This document shows positions 6,850 to 15,738 of a stretch of 32,291 bases of DNA, one piece after another (the stretch's first letter is position 1; the number at the start of each line of letters is the position of its first letter). The position numbers and the translations under genes were made by a program. Origin of the DNA: Mesorhizobium sp. M7A.F.Ca.US.006.01.1.1 (GTDB lineage: Bacteria; Pseudomonadota; Alphaproteobacteria; Rhizobiales; Rhizobiaceae). The notes under the pieces are model-generated. The model did no database searches, was not told where the DNA came from, and saw only the letters and a list, made by a program, of their open reading frames with translations. The stretch covers positions 13,133 through 45,423 of the forward strand of contig NZ_RZQL01000015.1 of NCBI RefSeq assembly GCF_003997935.1, read 5' to 3'.

Positions 6850-8106
6850 ATGGACACCGACGCTTTCACGGCTCATGAATCTAACGTTCGTCGTTATTGC
6901 CGGGCGTTCCCCACCGTCTTTACGAAGGCCCTTGGGGCGACGATCTGGGACGAGACGGGTAAGCCCTTTATCGATTTCCTGGTGGGTTCCGGCGCACTCA
7001 ACTACGGGCACAACAATCCGGATATTATGGCGCCAGCGATTGAATATCTCGTCGGTGAGAACATTCTTCTGTCGCTTGATATGCATACGGCGGCAAAGCG
7101 TGACTTCATTGAAGGGTTCGTCGATTGGATCCTGAAACCCAGAGGCCTTTCGTACAAGATTCAGTTTCCCGGGCCGACCGGCACGAACGCCAACGAAGCG
7201 GCGCTGGCGCTGGCGCGAAAATACACCGGCCGCTCGAGCGTCATGGCCTTTACGAATGCGTTCCACGGCATGTCGCTCGGCTCTCTAGCGGTGTCGGGCT
7301 CGGCCTCAACCAGGGAACTGGGAGGCGTCGCTCGCCACGATGTGATCCGTGTTCCCTATGACGGCTATCCGAGCCAAGCTTTCGATTCCGCCAGTTACAT
7401 CGACAGCGTTTTGAGCGACCCGGGGAGCGGCATAGAAAAGCCTGCCGCAATCATTCTGGAGACCATCCAGGCCGAAGGCGGCATGAACGCCGCATCCGCA
7501 GCTTGGCTCACGGAAATTCAGCGCATTTGCCGTACGCACGGCATTGTTTTTATCGTCGACGATATTCAGGCGGGTGCGGGCCGAACTGGCGATTTCTTCT
7601 CATTCGAGTCCGCGAAAATCGAACCGGATATTGTGTGTCTTTCCAAGTCCCTAAGCGGTTCAGGTAGTCCGTTGTCCATCGTTCTGATTCGACCCGACTT
7701 GGACATATGGAAGCCCGGAGAACATAGCGGGACCTTCAGAGGCAACAATTTCGCCTTCGTGACGGCAGGAGCCATGTGCAAGATGTGGTCGGATAGGAAA
7801 TTTACTGCAGGTGTCGAGCGGACAGCCGTCAGGCTGCAAACGCACCTCGATCGCCTGGTTGCGAAATTTCCAAGATACATCGAACAGAAGCGCGGCCGCG
7901 GTCTGATGGCCGGCCTGAAATGCCGTTCACCGGCAGTTGTCGGCCGCGTGCACGATGTCGCATTCGAAAATGGCCTTCTTATCGAATCCTCGGGGCCAAA
8001 TCGCGACGTTATCAAAGTCCTCCCACCGATAACCATCACCGATGCCGAACTCGATCGTGGCATCACCATCCTTGAACACGCACTACAGGAGCAAGACAAT
8101 GCCTAG
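6850..8106 (+). CDS. Diaminobutyrate--2-oxoglutarate aminotransferase (EctB family), copy 1
   Basis: A 418-residue class-III PLP aminotransferase. Expected product: L-2,4-diaminobutyrate from aspartate-4-semialdehyde, with glutamate as amino donor (or the reverse). Family marks: GSGALNYGHNNP (~47-57), GPTGTNANEA (~108-117), FHG with H139, DDIQAGAGRTG with the PLP-nitrogen Asp at ~237-238, and the Schiff-base Lys K266 in CLSKSLSG. The start at 6850 is chosen because AGAGGA lies five to six bases upstream; an ATG at 6832 has no such site. It is clearly more diverged from the other two copies here than they are from each other. Its stop overlaps the start of the oxygenase at 8099, so the pair should form one operon. 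EctB, RhbA, AcsF and DoeD share this fold, so the pathway cannot be fixed from sequence. Confidence 0.9.
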   Translation: MDTDAFTAHESNVRRYCRAFPTVFTKALGATIWDETGKPFIDFLVGSGALNYGHNNPDIMAPAIEYLVGENILLSLDMHTAAKRDFIEGFVDWILKPRGLSYKIQFPGPTGTNANEAALALARKYTGRSSVMAFTNAFHGMSLGSLAVSGSASTRELGGVARHDVIRVPYDGYPSQAFDSASYIDSVLSDPGSGIEKPAAIILETIQAEGGMNAASAAWLTEIQRICRTHGIVFIVDDIQAGAGRTGDFFSFESAKIEPDIVCLSKSLSGSGSPLSIVLIRPDLDIWKPGEHSGTFRGNNFAFVTAGAMCKMWSDRKFTAGVERTAVRLQTHLDRLVAKFPRYIEQKRGRGLMAGLKCRSPAVVGRVHDVAFENGLLIESSGPNRDVIKVLPPITITDAELDRGITILEHALQEQDNA

Positions 8107-8938
8107 TCAGATATCTCAAGTGCCAGCCATCTCGCCGGTTTCGATCAAAGAACGGACCGGGTCGATCAACACGGCGGAGATCATCTCGGTCCTGAAAGGT
8201 GAGCTCACCGCTCTGCACATCAAGCAAGCTTTCAGCACCGAAGTAGCCGAGGAGATCACTACGAACTTTATTGGAAGCTCTGGTCTCAGAGAGCGTAAAG
8301 ATGGTGTGCCCGGACAATATGTCGGCGCATCTCACTACAGGAAGGATGCAGCCACCTATTTCGCAGACGCCGAAAACGCGCGGCCGTACGTCGATGCCCT
8401 TTTTAAGAATTTGGTTGACCCGGTTCGAGCAGTATTCAGGGCGTTGAAGCGAGAGCTTCACAACCAGGGAATCGAATTGCGGCTAGCCCGTTCCGAACAC
8501 GGCCAGGCCAATGTTTGTCGCGGCCTCAGTTGGTCGGGCACAGGCACATTTTCCTTGGATCCCCACGACGACGTCGCTCAAGTCTTACGTGCTGGCGATG
8601 ATTACGAGCTTTCTGCGGTGGCGCACAATACGGTCGCAGCGCTCAACCTCTATCCCAGCATGCCTGAGGAAGGCGGCAATCTGAAGCTCTGGAGCCACAA
8701 GCCGACGGTTGCGGACCGGATATCGCAAGGTGTGGAGACCACTGGATATCCCTATTCGGCAGCCTATCTGGAAGCCGTCCCTTGCCGCGAGTTCGAGCTC
8801 AAAACCGGGGATATCGCCCTAATCGATGGCGGCTTCGTTCACGGGGTTACCGGTCAATTAGGCGACGGAAAGCGTCGCCTAGTGCTGAATTGCTTTTTCG
8901 GATTTGCGCGGCCTGATCTTGTTCTCTGGTGGACGTGA
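8099..8938 (+). CDS. 2-oxoglutarate/Fe(II)-dependent oxygenase
   Basis: A 279-residue protein with the facial triad of 2-oxoglutarate/Fe(II) oxygenases: H156 and D158 in DPHDDVAQ, distal H248 in DGGFVHGVTG, and an Arg at ~259-260 (GKRRLV) for the co-substrate carboxylate. The ATG overlaps the aminotransferase stop by eight bases and has CAGGAG eight bases upstream, indicating translational coupling. A hydroxylase coupled to a DABA aminotransferase suggests hydroxylation of DABA or a DABA-containing product; this is inference. It does not look like EctD, the ectoine hydroxylase. The first ~25 residues are poorly ordered in character. It ends LVLWWT. Confidence 0.78.
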   Translation: MPSQISQVPAISPVSIKERTGSINTAEIISVLKGELTALHIKQAFSTEVAEEITTNFIGSSGLRERKDGVPGQYVGASHYRKDAATYFADAENARPYVDALFKNLVDPVRAVFRALKRELHNQGIELRLARSEHGQANVCRGLSWSGTGTFSLDPHDDVAQVLRAGDDYELSAVAHNTVAALNLYPSMPEEGGNLKLWSHKPTVADRISQGVETTGYPYSAAYLEAVPCREFELKTGDIALIDGGFVHGVTGQLGDGKRRLVLNCFFGFARPDLVLWWT

Positions 8939-9001
8939 CGTTGGACCTCGCAGCGATCGACTGGCTTGGGCCGTGAGTTGGCGTGGCCAGGCGTGTGACT
9001 G

Positions 9002-9064
9002 CTCATGCTGCCGTCATACAAGCCGAACCTCGAACCGATTGAAATGGCCTTCGCCAGACAGTTT
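9002..9064 (+). pseudogene. IS630-family transposase C-terminal fragment
   Basis: This short frame reads LMLPSYKPNLEPIEMAFARQF, matching the conserved LPPYSPDLNPIExxFAxLK end of IS630-type DDE transposases. Only about 21 codons remain. It lies between the oxygenase and the second aminotransferase and marks a recombination scar. Confidence 0.7.
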
Positions 9065-9104
9065 GGGCTGATGCCTTTGCAGGCTACAATTCAGGACTCG
9101 CCCT

Positions 9105-10406
9105 ATGAAGAAGCAGTTTACTCCTACAAACGATGTAAGCCTCGCGATCTTTGATCGTCTTGAGTCTGAGGTGCGGAGCTACGTCCGTGCGTTCCCAGTT
9201 CTGTTCGATCGAGGCGTCGGCACTGCCCTCATAGCTACAGACGGTCGGGAATACATCGACTTCTTGGGAGGCGCGGGAGCCTTGAATTACGGGCACAACA
9301 ACCCAGCCTTCACGCGGGCGTTGTTGGACTACATTGCGCGCGACGGAATTGTGCACGGGCTCGACCTTGCTACGACCGCCAAGAAGGCCTTCATCGAAGC
9401 TTTTGAGCAGTTTATTTTGAAGCCCCGCGGTCTGTCTTATAAATTGCAATTTACTGGCCCCACAGGTACGAACGCGGTCGAGGCGGCTCTGAAGCTAGCT
9501 CGCCAAGTGACCGGCAGGTCAAACATCGTTTCGTTTACGAACTCGTTTCACGGAGTCAGCGCTGGGGCGTTGGCGGCAACCGGAAACACGAAGTTCCGAG
9601 ATGCTGTCGGCTTTCCCCTCGCGCACGTGACATCGTTGCCGTACGAGGGCTATCTCGGCGCTTCAGACACGATCGAGTATTTCGAGAAGCTTCTCGATGA
9701 TCCTAGCAGTGGTCTCGGCAAACCCGCTGCGGTGATCCTAGAAGCAGTGCAGGGCGAAGGCGGTGTCAATGCTGCTACCGTTGAATGGCTGCAACGGCTG
9801 CGTGATCTGACCTCTCGGCACGAGATCCTGATGATCCTCGATGATATTCAGGCTGGTGTCGGTCGCACAGGGAAATTCTTCAGTTTCGAGGCGGCTGAGA
9901 TCGTGCCGGACATCGTTACCCTGTCAAAGTCGTTGTCTGCAATTGGAACGCCTATGGCCCTTGTCCTCATGAAGCCTGAACTTGATGTCTGGACGCCGGG
10001 TGCGCACACCGGCACGTTCAGGGGCAACAACTATGCTTTCGTCACTGCTCGTGCGGCCCTTGAGACTTACTGGTCCGACTCCAAGTTTGAAGATGAGATT
10101 GCTCGCAAATCAGCCATCTTGGCTCAAGAACTCAAGTCGATCGCAGACGACTTCCCCAGCCTTGCTCTGAATGTCCGAGGCCGCGGCTTGATGTATGGAC
10201 TCGTATCACCAAAGCACCACTCATTGCCGGGGCTCATTTCCCGGGAAGCTTTTCGTCGCGGCTTGGTGATCGAGATCGCTGGCTCGTATGGTGAGGTGCT
10301 CAAGTTCATGACAGCCCTTACCATAACCGAGGCTGAACTGCGCCGTGGTCTGTCGATCGTACGCGACAGCATTGGCGCGGTGCAGGACAGCATTTCAGCG
10401 GAGTAG
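9105..10406 (+). CDS. Diaminobutyrate--2-oxoglutarate aminotransferase (EctB family), copy 2
   Basis: A 433-residue EctB-type aminotransferase with GAGALNYGHNNP, GPTGTNAVEAALKLAR, FHG, DDIQAGVGRTG (D246-D247) and the PLP lysine K275 in TLSKSLSAIGTPM. The ectoine-pathway consensus around the lysine is SKS-SG-YG; the SAIG variant is shared with copy 3 (27729-29045), with which it is close to identical over long blocks, for example SEVRSYVRAFP and KFEDEIARKSAIL. Relative to copy 3 it lacks one codon in LGAS-DTIEYF. The start ATG has a modest site, AGGACT, about eight bases upstream. It stands after IS630 debris, without a partner gene closely downstream. Copies 2 and 3 look like a fairly recent duplication. 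Confidence 0.9.
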   Translation: MKKQFTPTNDVSLAIFDRLESEVRSYVRAFPVLFDRGVGTALIATDGREYIDFLGGAGALNYGHNNPAFTRALLDYIARDGIVHGLDLATTAKKAFIEAFEQFILKPRGLSYKLQFTGPTGTNAVEAALKLARQVTGRSNIVSFTNSFHGVSAGALAATGNTKFRDAVGFPLAHVTSLPYEGYLGASDTIEYFEKLLDDPSSGLGKPAAVILEAVQGEGGVNAATVEWLQRLRDLTSRHEILMILDDIQAGVGRTGKFFSFEAAEIVPDIVTLSKSLSAIGTPMALVLMKPELDVWTPGAHTGTFRGNNYAFVTARAALETYWSDSKFEDEIARKSAILAQELKSIADDFPSLALNVRGRGLMYGLVSPKHHSLPGLISREAFRRGLVIEIAGSYGEVLKFMTALTITEAELRRGLSIVRDSIGAVQDSISAE

Positions 10407-10860
10407 GCATTCACTCAGTCCCCCCTACCCAGTCTGGGCTTATCAAGCAAAGGAAATTCCGCTTTAGACGTATGCGATTGTATGGAGACGGACAGCAAAA
10501 ATGGACACTCGGAGAGCTCAAACAATGGACACCGACCGCTTGACGTGATCGAACGACAGTACGGCATGTGCAAATCAATACACACTTCTTGCTCGTTGCA
10601 AGATGAAGGACGACGTCCAGGGCCGGTGAAACCGGTATTCTAATATATTATATAAGTAAGATGGTAATATTGCTGGTTTATCACGAGCGAAGACGAACGG
10701 TACACAACACATTAGAAATTAACTTGTATAAGAGGTCCGGTATTTCTTATCCTTTCTGATGAAAAATAGAACGGATTTTGTGCGACGTCGAAGTTTGGCG
10801 AGACGAGTGTAAGGCGCGTTCGCGAACCTTACACCGTTACGTTCTGAAGGAGTTGAGATC
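10407..10860. other. Long AT-rich leader region of the NIS synthetase gene
   Basis: About 450 bases without a gene. From about 10640 the DNA becomes clearly AT-rich (TAATATATTATATAAG at 10641), unlike its surroundings. This is likely the promoter region of the synthetase gene. I found no convincing RirA (iron-responsive) or Irr (ICE) box by eye. The stem-loop at 10807-10834 closes the region. Confidence 0.4.
10807..10834. promoter_or_regulatory. Inverted repeat in the leader of the NIS synthetase gene
   Basis: GTGTAAGG (10807-10814) and CCTTACAC (10827-10834) are exact inverted repeats, 12 bases apart, and the interior contains the palindrome GTTCGCGAAC (10818-10827). The structure ends 11 bases before the GAAGGAG ribosome site. 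It could be an operator, or an RNA hairpin affecting translation; no U-tract follows. Confidence 0.45.
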
Positions 10861-12699
10861 GTGAGTGATATGACAGCCCGAGACGATGAGATAAGCCTAG
10901 CCGAACGCGTAACGCAGCATTTGAAACCGCATTTATGGGCAAAGGCCAACCGGCTCCTTATCCGTAAAGCAATCAGCGAATTTGCACACGAGTTGCTAAT
11001 TGCTCCTCGACTCCAGCGAATGGAAGGCGACTGGGGGAAGTATGTGCTGGAAAGCGAGACCCCTGGGTTGGAGTATTGGTTCCAGGCTCGGCGCCTCCTG
11101 CTAGATCACTGGCAAGTGGACGCCGGCTCTCTGGAGAAAAGGATTGAGGGCAGGCCGGCCCCCCTGGATGCGCTTGATTTTGTTATTGAGTTCAGCCGCC
11201 ATCTTGGCATAAAGGAAGAGATGATGCCGGTTTACCTGCAGGAGATCAGCAGCACGCTGTATGGCAGCGCGTACAAGCAGGCCAAAACAGAGATATCCGC
11301 CGCAGAACTGGCTTTTGCCGATTACCAGATCGTTGAGGCTGGCATGACGGAGGGCCACCCGACCTTTATCGCGAATAACGGTCGCATTGGCTTTGACGCG
11401 CTCGACTATAGTCGCTATGCGCCGGAGGTGGGCAGTTCGATAAGACTCATATGGCTGGCCGTCCATAAAGAAATGGCAACGTTTAAGTCCATTTCAACGC
11501 TCGACTACGACCTTCTCATGCACGAGGAACTCGGTCGACAGGCGCTGGAACAGTTCGACGCAGCGTTGCGTCAAAAGGGACTAAACTCGACCGATTACAT
11601 CTATATGCCAGCGCATCCTTGGCAATGGTTCAATCGGCTCTCAACTATCTTCGCGGCGGATATCGCCAACCGGCACATTGTCTGCCTAGGCCAGGGGAAG
11701 GACATATATCATGCCCAGCAATCGATCCGCACACTTTTCAATATAAGCGATCCGCATAAACGGTACGTGAAAACGGCGCTGTCGATACTTAACATGGGGT
11801 TTATGCGCGGCTTGTCACCGACACACATGCTGGCGACGCCCGCCATCAACGAATGGTTGAAGAATTTGCTCGACAGTGACTCCTATTTAGCCGCCAACGG
11901 CTTCAGCATCCTTCGCGAGGTCGCGACGATTGGCTATCGCAATCGTTGTTTCAACACCGCCCTCAAGAAGGACTCCCCTTACAAGCAGATGCTTTCTGCG
12001 CTGTGGAGGGAAAGCCCCCTTCGGCAGTTGAAAGAAGGGGAACGTCTGATGACAATGGCGTCGCTGCTTCATGTCGATTACAATGGTGAAGCACTCGTGA
12101 CAGCCCTCATCAATGCCTCGGGGTTAGACGCCGCCGCTTGGCTACGCCGCTATTTTGAATCTTATCTGGCGCCGCTTCTCCACTGCTTTTATGCTTACGA
12201 TCTAGCGTTTATGGCACATGGAGAAAATATAATTCTAGTTATGAAAGATCACGCTCCGACGCGAGTTATCATGAAAGACATTGGCGAGGAGCTTCGTATT
12301 CTAGGCGGAGATCTCAACGTGCCGGAGGAGATTAAGAGGATCTGCATTCAAGTAAATCGCGACATGAAGCACGACTTCATTTTCACCGACGTTTTCGACT
12401 GCTTCTTTCGTTACTTGGCTGTAACACTCGAAGAACATCTTGATTTTCCGTCGACACACTTCTGGCAGCTCGTAAGCGAGTCCATCCTTGGCTACCAGAC
12501 GAAACATCCGGAATATGACGAAAAATACAGGCAGCATGACCTATTCGCTCCAGAATTTCTGCGACGATGTATGAATCGACTGCAGATACAAAAAAACCAG
12601 CAAATGGTGGACTTCGGTGATCCGGGAGAATACCTGCACACCGTCGGCACGCTGAAGAACCCACTGGCGGGCATTCGCAAAGTGACCAGTGCAGGTTAA
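10861..12699 (+). CDS. IucA/IucC-family NIS siderophore synthetase (DesD/RhbC-like)
   Basis: A 612-residue protein of the NRPS-independent siderophore synthetase family, which adenylates a carboxylate and condenses it with an amine or alcohol. Diagnostic stretches: MTEGHPTFIANNGRIGF (~172-188), MPAHPWQW (~257), RYVKTALSILNMGFMRGLSP (~301-320), ILREVATIGYRNR, LWRESPLRQL, LLHCFYAYDLAFMAHGENI (~437) and the FhuF-like C-terminus with FTDVFDCFFR. These agree best with the DesD/AcsD/RhbC-RhbF type. GTG is taken as start because GAAGGAG ends eight bases before it. No companion decarboxylase, N-hydroxylase, second NIS synthetase or TonB receptor is visible, so it is an orphan here. The nearby DABA aminotransferases could supply an amine, as RhbA and AcsF do elsewhere. 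Confidence 0.9.
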   Translation: MSDMTARDDEISLAERVTQHLKPHLWAKANRLLIRKAISEFAHELLIAPRLQRMEGDWGKYVLESETPGLEYWFQARRLLLDHWQVDAGSLEKRIEGRPAPLDALDFVIEFSRHLGIKEEMMPVYLQEISSTLYGSAYKQAKTEISAAELAFADYQIVEAGMTEGHPTFIANNGRIGFDALDYSRYAPEVGSSIRLIWLAVHKEMATFKSISTLDYDLLMHEELGRQALEQFDAALRQKGLNSTDYIYMPAHPWQWFNRLSTIFAADIANRHIVCLGQGKDIYHAQQSIRTLFNISDPHKRYVKTALSILNMGFMRGLSPTHMLATPAINEWLKNLLDSDSYLAANGFSILREVATIGYRNRCFNTALKKDSPYKQMLSALWRESPLRQLKEGERLMTMASLLHVDYNGEALVTALINASGLDAAAWLRRYFESYLAPLLHCFYAYDLAFMAHGENIILVMKDHAPTRVIMKDIGEELRILGGDLNVPEEIKRICIQVNRDMKHDFIFTDVFDCFFRYLAVTLEEHLDFPSTHFWQLVSESILGYQTKHPEYDEKYRQHDLFAPEFLRRCMNRLQIQKNQQMVDFGDPGEYLHTVGTLKNPLAGIRKVTSAG

Positions 12700-13089
12700 G
12701 CTTGAAGGAGGCGCGTATTTTAAATGAACAATGTAGTTAGCCGGTTTTGGGCCAATACCATACCCCCCCCTTGGGGTAAGCAACCCCTTGCGTAAACGCC
12801 GCCGCAGCATGTTGCGCGTATCAGGCGCCCGCTCACCAGCGCGTCGCCTGCTTCCATTCTGAAAGGAGGCGCCTAATTTTTTTATCGCCTTCGGGCCGGC
12901 TTTCCAGGTGCCGTCAACACTGACACGGTTAGGCGCCCAAAGCTTGATTTGTGTAGACCTCGCTACCTTAAGCATAAACCTCGTCGAACGCCTTCAATCA
13001 AGCACTGCGGCCTTGACGCTCATGCTAGGAGATCATGGCCGCGTTGGAGGTAAGTGCGGCTCTAACTTATGGCTAGAAGGGAGCTTCTC
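12700..13089. other. Intergenic region with C-tract and inverted repeat
   Basis: About 390 bases without a recognised gene. It includes a run of C near 12765 followed by TTGGGG, and an inverted repeat AGGCGCCTAA (about 12866-12875) / TTAGGCGCC (about 12929-12937). A minus-strand frame is open through it but matches nothing I know. Confidence 0.35.
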
Positions 13090-13656
13090 ATGTACATTCT
13101 AGAAACGCCGCGCCTAATCCTAAGGCCACCGTCGCATAGCGACGAGCTTCTTCTACATGAGCTTCATAGCGATCCATTTGTGGTAAATGCCATGTGGGAT
13201 GGAGTCTATCCGACCCGAGAGCAATCGAAAGCTAAACTACAACAGTTCATCCATCATTGGCAGAGCAATGGTTTCGGCTTATGGATGGTGTTCGTAAAAG
13301 GCGAAGGCCAAGTCGGAAAATTCGCAGGCTACTGTGGATTGATGTACAGTGGCCCGTATCTGCCCGAAGATCCCACTAATGTGGAAACCGTATCGTGCCT
13401 CCACCTTGCGTCTTCCGGTAAGGGGATCGCCGCAGAGGCCGGCAGGGCAGCGATCCAGTTTGCTTTCGAGAACCTAACGCTCGAGAAGGTCACTTCATTC
13501 ATTCGCCCAACGAACACGCGTTCGCTTCGGAAAGCACCGAAAGTAGGCCTTCGCTATGTAAGAGACCGGGTCTACAATAACGTAGTTATGCGATATTTTG
13601 AAGTGACAGTCTTGACTGCTGTAAAAATCGAAAAAGTCGTCGTTATCTCTTGTTAG
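13090..13656 (+). CDS. GNAT-family N-acetyltransferase (RimJ/RimL-like)
   Basis: A 188-residue protein opening LETPRLILRPPSHSDELLL, the typical start of RimJ/RimL-type GNAT enzymes. The acetyl-CoA pyrophosphate loop is represented by HLASSGKGIAAEAGRAA (~108-124), a modified GxGxA loop, followed by VTSFIRPTNTRSLRKAPKVGLRYV, the usual asparagine-containing strand-helix end. The start at 13090 is supported by GAAGGGAG seven bases upstream. The last ~25 residues (VLTAVKIEKVVVISC) are atypical and may come from a frameshift near the natural end. The substrate is unknown; an amine such as DABA or a siderophore intermediate is possible but not shown. Confidence 0.8.
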   Translation: MYILETPRLILRPPSHSDELLLHELHSDPFVVNAMWDGVYPTREQSKAKLQQFIHHWQSNGFGLWMVFVKGEGQVGKFAGYCGLMYSGPYLPEDPTNVETVSCLHLASSGKGIAAEAGRAAIQFAFENLTLEKVTSFIRPTNTRSLRKAPKVGLRYVRDRVYNNVVMRYFEVTVLTAVKIEKVVVISC

Positions 13657-13692
13657 TATCATTGTTTCTCGGAAGACGGTGATGCAAGAAAC

Positions 13693-13720
13693 CGTAGGCG
13701 AGCGCTGCTCTCGCCCTACG
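13693..13720 (+). terminator. Stem-loop downstream of the GNAT gene
   Basis: CGTAGGCGAG (13693-13702) pairs with CTCGCCCTACG (13710-13720) with one bulged C and a seven-base loop. It begins 36 bases after the GNAT stop. There is no U-tract, so it is at best a weak terminator or an mRNA 3'-end stabiliser. Confidence 0.35.
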
Positions 13721-13971
13721 AACTTGCAATCATTCACACCGACGCACCGGCGTGTCCGGAGATGCATGTGCCCTGGAATTGAGAGCTTGTCGGTTCAGAG
13801 ATAGTTCAGATGGGTCGCTCGGTCTCGCTTCGGGCATGCCCTCGACCGATTTGGCGATCAAATCGCTCCGTTACAGACGGCATGATGTGGAGCTGCCGCG
13901 CCGTAAGTGACCATATCTCAGGCGGTAGGAGGAGCGCTTTGCTGAAGAAGCCCATCACACTTGGTACCTTG

Positions 13972-15669
13972 ATGGGGAGTTGCGTGGTTTTCGATTATAT
14001 CGTCGTGGGTGGTGGCTCCTCTGGATGCGTGATGGCGAGCAGGCTCTCCGCCTATGGCGCTCGCGTGCTGCTCATTGAAGCTGGCCCTGATACGCCGCCG
14101 AATGCCATTCCTGACGACATCCAGGATGGCGACCCAACGCGTGCTTACCTTAATCCCGGTTATCGATGGCAGTCACTCCACGCGACAACGGTGCGAGGTG
14201 GCCGCAAGCCTGTCCATTACGAACAGGCGCGCGTCATGGGTGGCGGCTCCAGCATCAATGCCCAAGTCGCCAACCGCGGCGGGCCCGGAGATTACGATGA
14301 GTGGGCCTCAAGCGGTGCAACGGGCTGGGGTTGGGAAGACGTGCTGCCCTACTTCCGTCGTCTAGAATGCGATTTGGATTTCGGCGGGGAATTTCATGGC
14401 ACGAACGGCCCCTTGCCAATCAAACGTGTGCGCCAATCAGACTGGTCGGGCTTCATCCGGGCAATCTCCGATGCTTACGATGCTTTGGGGCTTCATTTCA
14501 GGCCAGACTTCAATGGTGCATTCGGTGATGGCTATTCAGTTGTCCCATTGACCAACCGCAATGGTCATCGGGTCTCCTCCGCGATGGCGTACTTACCCGA
14601 AACCGTCCGCTCTCGCCGCAATCTAACGATTTTATCCGAAACGACAGTTGCGCGGCTGACCTTTTTGGGAACAACGGTAACGGGGGTCGAGACGGAGAAC
14701 AAATCGGGCGTGCAATCGTATAGCGCTTCTTGCGTTATCCTGTGCGCAGGAGCACTCCATTCACCCGCCATATTGATGCGCTCCGGGATCGGCCCCGCGA
14801 AGGAATTAGTACAATTCGGAATCCCTATCGTTGCAGATTTGAAAGGTGTGGGCCAGAATCTTCAGGAACACCCCACGATTTGCGTTTCGGCCTATTTGAA
14901 GCCGGCCGATCGCTTGTCACCCGGCGTGAGCGAATATATTCAGATGCACGCCCGCTACTCGTCGGGTTACGAAGGCTGCCCGTCGACCGATATGGCAATA
15001 TCGACTGTTGCCAAATCATCCTGGCACCCGCTGGGGAGGCGCCTCGGCACTCTCGCCGTGTGGGTCAATCGCAGCTACTCGACGGGAACTGTGGCGCTCA
15101 AGGGTAGTTCGCATAAAATAGAGCCGGAGGTCGATTTCAACTGGTTGAGCGACAAGCGGGACGCCGAGCGCCTCAAGCAGGGCTTTCGCTTCATAGTCCG
15201 CCTGCTGCAGCAAGATTCGCTGTCCTCTGTGGCGCTGGACCCGTTTCCGTCAGCGTTGAATGCGCGAGCGAAGCTGGTGAGCAAGGTCACAAGCACAAAC
15301 TATGCACTCACGTCATTTCTGGCGCTGCTCATGGACGCGTCGCCGCGGCTGCGCCGTGGGCTGATTAGGCGCGTCATAACGGATGGGGATAGCATTTCCG
15401 ATCTCGTCAACGACGAGAAACATCTGGATCGGTATATTCGCCAGAACGTCATCCCAAGTTGGCATCCGACGTCGACCTGCAGGATGGGGGCAGCCGCGGA
15501 TCCTGGCGCTGTGACCGATCCGTCGGGACGCGTTCATGGTATTTTGGGTTTGAGGATCGCCGACGCTTCCGTCATGCCATTTTGCCCTCGGGCGAACACA
15601 AACATTCCGACGATTATGGTGGCTGAGAAATTGGCCGACACAACCTTGAGAGACGGCAGACGGAGCTAA
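13972..15669 (+). CDS. GMC-family FAD oxidoreductase (choline-dehydrogenase-like), copy 1
   Basis: A 565-residue flavoprotein of the glucose-methanol-choline family. It has the N-terminal FAD Rossmann motif DYIVVGGGSSGCVMASRL with acidic IEAG, GMC signature 1 (VMGGGSSINAQVANRG), signature 2 (GALHSPAILMRSGIGP), and the C-terminal catalytic His in PSWHPTSTCRMG with the partner Asn in NTNIPTIMVAEKLAD. It should oxidise an alcohol with FAD; the substrate is unknown. I start at the ATG at 13972 (MGSCVVFDY), just before the FAD motif; the frame is open upstream to 13810, but that extension lacks homology. A second copy begins at 30607; from 13980 on, the two genes differ at one base seen (Gly185 here, Ser there). 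Confidence 0.9.
   Translation: MGSCVVFDYIVVGGGSSGCVMASRLSAYGARVLLIEAGPDTPPNAIPDDIQDGDPTRAYLNPGYRWQSLHATTVRGGRKPVHYEQARVMGGGSSINAQVANRGGPGDYDEWASSGATGWGWEDVLPYFRRLECDLDFGGEFHGTNGPLPIKRVRQSDWSGFIRAISDAYDALGLHFRPDFNGAFGDGYSVVPLTNRNGHRVSSAMAYLPETVRSRRNLTILSETTVARLTFLGTTVTGVETENKSGVQSYSASCVILCAGALHSPAILMRSGIGPAKELVQFGIPIVADLKGVGQNLQEHPTICVSAYLKPADRLSPGVSEYIQMHARYSSGYEGCPSTDMAISTVAKSSWHPLGRRLGTLAVWVNRSYSTGTVALKGSSHKIEPEVDFNWLSDKRDAERLKQGFRFIVRLLQQDSLSSVALDPFPSALNARAKLVSKVTSTNYALTSFLALLMDASPRLRRGLIRRVITDGDSISDLVNDEKHLDRYIRQNVIPSWHPTSTCRMGAAADPGAVTDPSGRVHGILGLRIADASVMPFCPRANTNIPTIMVAEKLADTTLRDGRRS
13980..15668. repeat. 1.69-kb direct repeat, copy A (paired with 30603-32291)
   Basis: Bases 13980-15668 match 30603-32291 with an offset of 16,623. 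The only difference I found is G at 14524 versus A at 31147. The repeat begins in the third codon of the GMC gene and runs at least to its stop; its right end in copy B is hidden by the window edge. Confidence 0.95.
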
Positions 15670-15738
15670 ATCGCTGCCTGCTTTGCTGCTCGGCTAGTCG
15701 TCTCGTCGAGACGGCGGATAACGTCGACAAGCGCTTCC

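Noticed and set aside
10641..10720. AT-rich tract as a replication or transfer origin
   Set aside because: No iterons, DnaA boxes or nick-region motif seen; its position fits a promoter region better.
13810..13971. N-terminal extension of the GMC oxidoreductase
   Set aside because: The frame is open, but the residues before the FAD motif are Arg/Ser-rich without homology; the ATG at 13972 fits the family start.
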